Shown here: positions 60,263 through 64,000 of the stretch, piece by piece | Layout of the letters: every line of letters starts with the position of its first letter | How positions within the stretch are numbered: the stretch's first letter is position 1 | Assembly: GCA_947446025.1 (NCBI GenBank) | Contig: CANFEY010000003.1 | Coordinates: 1-64,000 of the forward strand | Source: Bryobacterales bacterium | GTDB lineage: Bacteria; Acidobacteriota; Terriglobia; Bryobacterales; Bryobacteraceae | Reading direction: 5' to 3' | DNA: 64,000 nt | Notes under the pieces: model-generated | The model's input: only the letters and a program-made list of their open reading frames with translations | Databases searched by the model: none | Told to the model about the DNA's origin: nothing | Made by a program: the position numbers and the translations under genes

Positions 60263-61503
60263 CGCGAGTAGACCTCCACAATGGGAGCGACGAAGGTCCG
60301 TTCGGATTGTTTGTGCAGCCCGCGGGCCAGCAACGCGGCTTGCTCGGCGGCCTGCGCGGGCTCATAGGTGGACCCGGCCAGCACGACGCGCGGGGCATCG
60401 GCCGGGCAAGCGCGGGCCGCGAGTTCGGGGCGGAAGAAGGCGAAGAGTTTTTGCGAATCGCCGACGAATTGCACGCAGCCGCTTTCGGAGACCGCTGCCG
60501 CGATTGCGTTGGACGCGGCGGACCAGTCTTCGCGCGGACGCATGTACCACGCCACGTCGGCGTACAAAGAGGCGGCAAGGAACGCCGCGAGCGCGATGCG
60601 AGGTCCTGCCGCGAAGAGGATCGCCAACGCTGGGGTGATGTAGAGCAGTTGGCGGATGGCGAAGAAATAGTCGAAGGTGACGTTGGCGAGCGGGATCGTC
60701 AGCAGCGGAAATAGTGCGAAGACAGCCCAGAATCGGCGTTCGGCCAGAGGCTTGGCGGAGCCCAGGGCGATGCCTGCCACCAGAATCGCCGCGCCGATAT
60801 AGCCGCTGCCTGAAATCTCACGCAGGAAAACCAGCGCTGCCCTCGGGTTCCAGAACGCCAATTGCTGCAGCGTGCTCTGTGCCCGCCAACCCGCGCTGAA
60901 GTGTACATACCAGGGGATGAGCGCCAACACCGTGGCGGCCAGTGCGGCTGCCGGCAGATTGGCGCGCGCGCGGTCCTGCCACAGGCTCCACACCAAATGC
61001 GCGGCAGGGATCACCAGCGAGTAAGGATGCGTCAACCCCATGGCAACGGTCAGCGCCGCGTAAATCGTCCAGTGTGTGCGCTGGAGGAACACCACCGTGA
61101 GCCACAATCCCAGGCACAGCGCCATCGCATAAGGACGGGCTTCCAGGGCATACCTCAGTTCCAGCGGCCAGAGCGCGAAGACCGCGACCGCGAACCCCGG
61201 CGCAGCGAGCCCGGCTCGCCGTGCGAGCAGGTACAGCGCGGGCAACGAACCCGCGCTGGCGAGAATCGACGGTAAGCGAGCTGTCAAGGGCGAGAGGCCG
61301 AACAATCCGATGGTCCAGTGCGGAATCAGAAACGCCAGCGGAGTCGCGCCCTGCTGCTGGAGCAAGTTTTCCATGAGCGAGGCCAGATCCGGCTGCACCG
61401 CGCCGGTAAGCGTCAGTACTTCGTCGAGCCACAACGACAAGTGTGGAGCCAGCAGCATCAGCACCGCCGCATATCCCGCCGCGAACCACCACACCCGCCG
61501 CAT
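60259..61503 (-). CDS. polytopic glycosyltransferase-like membrane protein (GT39 type), copy 1
   Basis: The 414-residue protein shares with its downstream neighbour the loop LSLWLDEVLTLTGAV, the RLPSILASAGSLPALYLLARR helix, RYALEARPYAMALCLG, FLREISGSGYIGAAIL and DYFFAIRQLLYITPALAIL. The pair looks like a recent tandem duplication. The family transfers sugars or aminoarabinose from polyprenyl carriers to lipids or proteins in the periplasm. Its ATG shares one base with the kinase stop (TGATG). A longer frame upstream is antisense-like and lies inside the kinase gene. Confidence 0.8.
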   Translation of the reverse strand: MRRVWWFAAGYAAVLMLLAPHLSLWLDEVLTLTGAVQPDLASLMENLLQQQGATPLAFLIPHWTIGLFGLSPLTARLPSILASAGSLPALYLLARRAGLAAPGFAVAVFALWPLELRYALEARPYAMALCLGLWLTVVFLQRTHWTIYAALTVAMGLTHPYSLVIPAAHLVWSLWQDRARANLPAAALAATVLALIPWYVHFSAGWRAQSTLQQLAFWNPRAALVFLREISGSGYIGAAILVAGIALGSAKPLAERRFWAVFALFPLLTIPLANVTFDYFFAIRQLLYITPALAILFAAGPRIALAAFLAASLYADVAWYMRPREDWSAASNAIAAAVSESGCVQFVGDSQKLFAFFRPELAARACPADAPRVVLAGSTYEPAQAAEQAALLARGLHKQSERTFVAPIVEVYSR

Positions 61504-62531
61504 CAGCGTTGCACGCGCCCGGAGCCGCCGTCCTTTAACAGCGCACGGACCTCTTCCAAAGTGACGCGGCAATAATCGCCGGGGATGGAATGCTTCAGGC
61601 AGCTCAGCGCCACCGCGAACTCCAGGCCGTCGTCGAAACGCGACAAATTCAGCCATGCCCAGATCCATCCGGCGGCGAAGCTGTCGCCGCTGCCCACGCG
61701 ATCCACTATGTGGGTGATGTCGTACTTGCGGCTGACCAGGAATTCGTCGCGGTTGTTCACGCACGCCGACCAGCCGTTATGCGATGCGCTGTGCGATTCC
61801 CGCAGCGTCACCAGCACGGCCTTGAGGTTGGGGTAGGCGTCGAGCACCCGCTGCGTCAGTTCCTTGTACGCCGCATGATCGAGCTGTCCGGCGTGGACGT
61901 TCGCGCCGGACTCGATGCCCAGCGTGGTCTGAATATCCTCCTCATTGGCGATGACGAAGTCAGTGGAGCGCACGATCTCCGGCATCACCACGCTGGCGGG
62001 TTTGCCCCACTTCCAAAGATTCTTGCGGTAATTGAGGTCGCAGGTGACGATGAGTTCGGCGGCCTTTGCGGCGCGCACGGATTCGACAGCCAACGCCGCC
62101 GCGGATTCGCTGATGGCCGGGGTGATGCCGGTGATGTGAAAGAGGCCTGCTCCGTTGAAGATCGCGGCCCAATCGAAGTCCCCCGGCTTGGCGAGCGTCA
62201 TGCTGCTGCCCGCGCGGTCGTAGACCACTTTCGAGGGGCGCTGACTCGCGCCGTGCTCCACGAAGTAGATTCCCATGCGGCCGGCTGCGCGTACTACGTC
62301 CGCGGTATCCACGCCGAAGCTGCGCAACTGAGCCACGCATGCATCCGCCAAGGGATTGGCGGGCAGCGCCGTCACAAACGCGGCGGGTTGGCCAAGAGAC
62401 GCCAGAGCGACGGCGACGTTGGCTTCCCCGCCCCCGAAGGTCGCGGCCAACTGCGGCGATTGCAGAAACCGCTCAAACCCAGGCGGCGCGAGGCGCAGCA
62501 GGATCTCGCCGAAGGTGATCACTTTCTTCAC
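61503..62531 (-). CDS. kdgK: 2-keto-3-deoxygluconate kinase (PfkB family)
   Basis: The 342-residue carbohydrate kinase has PfkB motifs: VITFGEILLRLAPPGFERF, FGGGEANVAVALASLG (signature 1), ADVVRAAGRMGIYFVEHG, and VDRVGSGDSFAAGWIWAWL (signature 2 with the catalytic Asp). With the KDPG aldolase directly upstream, 2-keto-3-deoxygluconate is the natural substrate; together they turn it to pyruvate and glyceraldehyde 3-phosphate. GTG 62531 overlaps the aldolase stop (GTGA), fixing the start. Confidence 0.9.
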   Translation of the reverse strand: MKKVITFGEILLRLAPPGFERFLQSPQLAATFGGGEANVAVALASLGQPAAFVTALPANPLADACVAQLRSFGVDTADVVRAAGRMGIYFVEHGASQRPSKVVYDRAGSSMTLAKPGDFDWAAIFNGAGLFHITGITPAISESAAALAVESVRAAKAAELIVTCDLNYRKNLWKWGKPASVVMPEIVRSTDFVIANEEDIQTTLGIESGANVHAGQLDHAAYKELTQRVLDAYPNLKAVLVTLRESHSASHNGWSACVNNRDEFLVSRKYDITHIVDRVGSGDSFAAGWIWAWLNLSRFDDGLEFAVALSCLKHSIPGDYCRVTLEEVRALLKDGGSGRVQR

Positions 62532-63175
62532 GAGCGTGCCTCCTGAATGGCCGCGAGGAAGCGTTTTGAAAGCTGGGTGATCGATTTGTAATCGCCGGTC
62601 TTCGCGCCTGCGATCAGGTTGCCGCCGACGCCCACGGCCACCGCGCCGGCCGCGATCCACGTCGCCACGTTGTCGATGCTGACGCCGCCGGTGGGCATCA
62701 GCGCGGCCTGCGGCAACGGAGCCATCACGGCTTTCAAAAACGTTGGGCCTAAAGTTTCGCCAGGGAAGACTTTGAGGATTTCACAACCGCACTCCATGGC
62801 TTCGACCACTTCGCGCGGCGTGGCAACACCGGGCATGTAGGCGATCTGATAGCGGTTCGCCAGCCGAGCCGTTTCCGCGCTCAACGCGGGGCTCACCAGG
62901 AATTGCGCGCCAGCTAGAATCGCGATGCGCGCGGTCTCCGGATCCAGGACTGTGCCCGCGCCAATGGCGATGTGCTCGGGCTTGTAACGCTTGGCAAGGC
63001 TCTCGATCACGGACGCAGCGGCGGGCACAGTGAAGGTCACTTCCAGCGCAGCCACTCCGCCTTCGGCGCAGGCGTCGGCGATGCGGGCCGCTTGCTCGGT
63101 GGAATCAGTGCGAACAATGGCGACAAGACCGGATTCGACAACTCGGCTCAACACGGTGAGCTTTTGGATCGGCAT
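62528..63175 (-). CDS. eda: 2-keto-3-deoxy-6-phosphogluconate aldolase
   Basis: The 215-residue class I aldolase has the KDPG/KHG aldolase motifs: SGLVAIVRTD, GGVAALEVTFTVP (Glu), AIGAGTVLDPE, and the Schiff-base Lys in EILKVFPGETLGP, then ALMPTGGVS. It splits KDPG into pyruvate and glyceraldehyde 3-phosphate. It is first in a tight operon with kdgK, two membrane glycosyltransferases and a pseudouridine synthase. No strong ribosome site precedes the ATG. Confidence 0.92.
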   Translation of the reverse strand: MPIQKLTVLSRVVESGLVAIVRTDSTEQAARIADACAEGGVAALEVTFTVPAAASVIESLAKRYKPEHIAIGAGTVLDPETARIAILAGAQFLVSPALSAETARLANRYQIAYMPGVATPREVVEAMECGCEILKVFPGETLGPTFLKAVMAPLPQAALMPTGGVSIDNVATWIAAGAVAVGVGGNLIAGAKTGDYKSITQLSKRFLAAIQEARS

Positions 63176-63183
63176 CTGCCCGA

Positions 63184-64000
63184 TTATTGCACTACCGTTA
63201 GCGTAGTGACATTCGCGGTGTACGCGCCCTGTTTCACCGCAACGTCGAGGGGAGCGTTCAACCGCGCGTTATCCGGCACTTTGAAGTTGATCTGGTAAAG
63301 CCCGACGCCGCCCGGTGTCAACCCCGAGAAGACCACCTGCACGGGTGCCCCATCCACGGTAACCGTCGGGACAACGGTCAGCACCGGCAGCGGGGAAGTT
63401 CCAGGTGAAGGAGCACCGCTGGCCACCAGTTGATTCGTGCCGCCTAAACCGACCAAGTACATGATAAGAAATTCGTCGCGCTTGGCGGGATTGGCGTTGT
63501 CCACCAACACGAAGTTCGAATGCTGCGCGATCAAGCGGCCGTCAGAAAATGCGGCCACGCCGGGCTGCACAGCCACCACGTCGATCTGGTCAGGAATGGT
63601 GAGCGCTCCGTTGGCGCTGACCAGGATCGGATAGCTGCGGTTCGCCACCAGTTCGTTCGGCAATTGGACCACCAGTTGTCCAGCACTCACGTAATATAGC
63701 GGAGCCTCATACGGACCCACCAGGACACTGGTGTTCTTGTAGTTGGTCGCCAGCGGCACGGAGCCTGTGGATTCGGCCACCGCGGCCAAGTCAGTGCCGT
63801 ACATCTGCGCAACGAGCCCAGGTGCCAACAGTCCGCCGAGCTTGGGGTCCAGGTTGTGAATCGTCCCGTCGCGGAACAGCGTGGGCACCTTGTTCTCTTT
63901 CACCGAACCGGTGAGCACCGCGCGGGCCTCCGGGAATTCGGCGTTCAGCGAGCTGAATGTGACGTTGGCTTGCTCCAGCGGAGTGCCGGGTTGCCAGGTG
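63184..64000 (-). CDS. TIGR03437-like secreted protein, 3' part (runs off right edge)
   Basis: The frame is open from 64000 to the stop at 63184 and encodes the C-terminal Solibacter-type domain: APGLVAQMYGTDLAAVAES, YYVSAGQLVVQLPNEL, FLIMYLVGLGGTNQLVASG, GGVGLYQINFKVPDN, and a terminal VTTLTVVQ. Upstream residues (PLEQANVTFSSLNAEFP) are part of the same protein, whose N-terminus lies outside the window. The domain usually ends long secreted or surface proteins. It is only 8 bases upstream of the KDPG aldolase start. Confidence 0.85.
   Translation of the reverse strand, partial: TWQPGTPLEQANVTFSSLNAEFPEARAVLTGSVKENKVPTLFRDGTIHNLDPKLGGLLAPGLVAQMYGTDLAAVAESTGSVPLATNYKNTSVLVGPYEAPLYYVSAGQLVVQLPNELVANRSYPILVSANGALTIPDQIDVVAVQPGVAAFSDGRLIAQHSNFVLVDNANPAKRDEFLIMYLVGLGGTNQLVASGAPSPGTSPLPVLTVVPTVTVDGAPVQVVFSGLTPGGVGLYQINFKVPDNARLNAPLDVAVKQGAYTANVTTLTVVQ

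Overview
The window looks like a piece of chromosome from an Acidobacteriota bacterium of the Solibacter/Bryobacter type (Bryobacterales). The main reason is the protein families present. Four proteins carry the C-terminal domain first described in Candidatus Solibacter usitatus (TIGR03437-like; genes starting near 158, 4318, 31261 and beyond 64000), and one belongs to the TIGR03435 family (48107-48865), both hallmarks of that lineage. The DNA is GC-rich, genes are tightly packed with many 4-base ATGA/GTGA overlaps, and no stretch over 300 bases lacks a gene. I saw no rRNA, tRNA or CRISPR array.

Layout. 1-145: edge of an insertion sequence. 158-4318: two secreted repeat proteins facing each other. 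4422-8610: formaldehyde dehydrogenase, a HbpS/GlcG-like protein, an aquaporin, a VOC protein, a GNAT and a small conserved protein. 8652-16904 (minus): a nitrate assimilation operon (half-length SUMT-like protein, fused ferredoxin/membrane-anchor subunit, nitrate reductase, nitrite reductase large and small subunits) ending in a nitrate transporter gene broken by three independent lesions. 17124-19543: glycosyltransferase and PHP phosphoesterase. 19629-28594 (minus): cell-elongation operon mreB-mreC-mreD-mrdA-cupin-small ORF-rodA, then a ribonuclease E/G with a huge charged insertion. 28756-33231: a frameshifted acetyltransferase, a double alpha/beta hydrolase lacking both nucleophile serines, a TIGR03437 protein with an in-frame stop, and a VapBC-like pair. 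33238-35521 (minus): fused extradiol (gallate-type) dioxygenase with two paralogous membrane proteins. 35664-37823: SPOR protein and Lnt. 37793-41956 (minus): large secreted protein, zincin, ThiE, MerR-TPR protein. 42024-44656: class III aminotransferase, zinc-ribbon protein, a TonB-domain gene with a stop in its signal peptide, and a decayed duplicate of the zinc-ribbon gene. 44663-47285 (minus): membrane glycosyltransferase and methyltransferase. 47304-52658: a six-gene plus-strand operon ending in a MoxR-type ATPase and a VWA protein. 52652-58456: DUF3291-like protein, EF-G-2, membrane protein, O-methyltransferase, MFS carrier, GNAT. 58434-63175 (minus): KDPG aldolase, KDG kinase, two tandem GT39-like proteins and a pseudouridine synthase in one overlapping operon. 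63184-64000: 3' part of another TIGR03437 protein.

Two themes stand out. First, many transcription-unit starts lack a Shine-Dalgarno sequence but have a TANNNT hexamer 6 or 7 bases before the start codon, the geometry of leaderless transcripts; two divergent gene pairs appear to share near-palindromic -10 elements. Second, several genes carry fresh-looking disabling lesions (nitrate transporter, GNAT, TIGR03437 protein, TonB-domain protein, zinc-ribbon duplicate), suggesting recent gene decay or, less likely, assembly errors. Family names come from recognising sequence motifs by eye; no database search was run.
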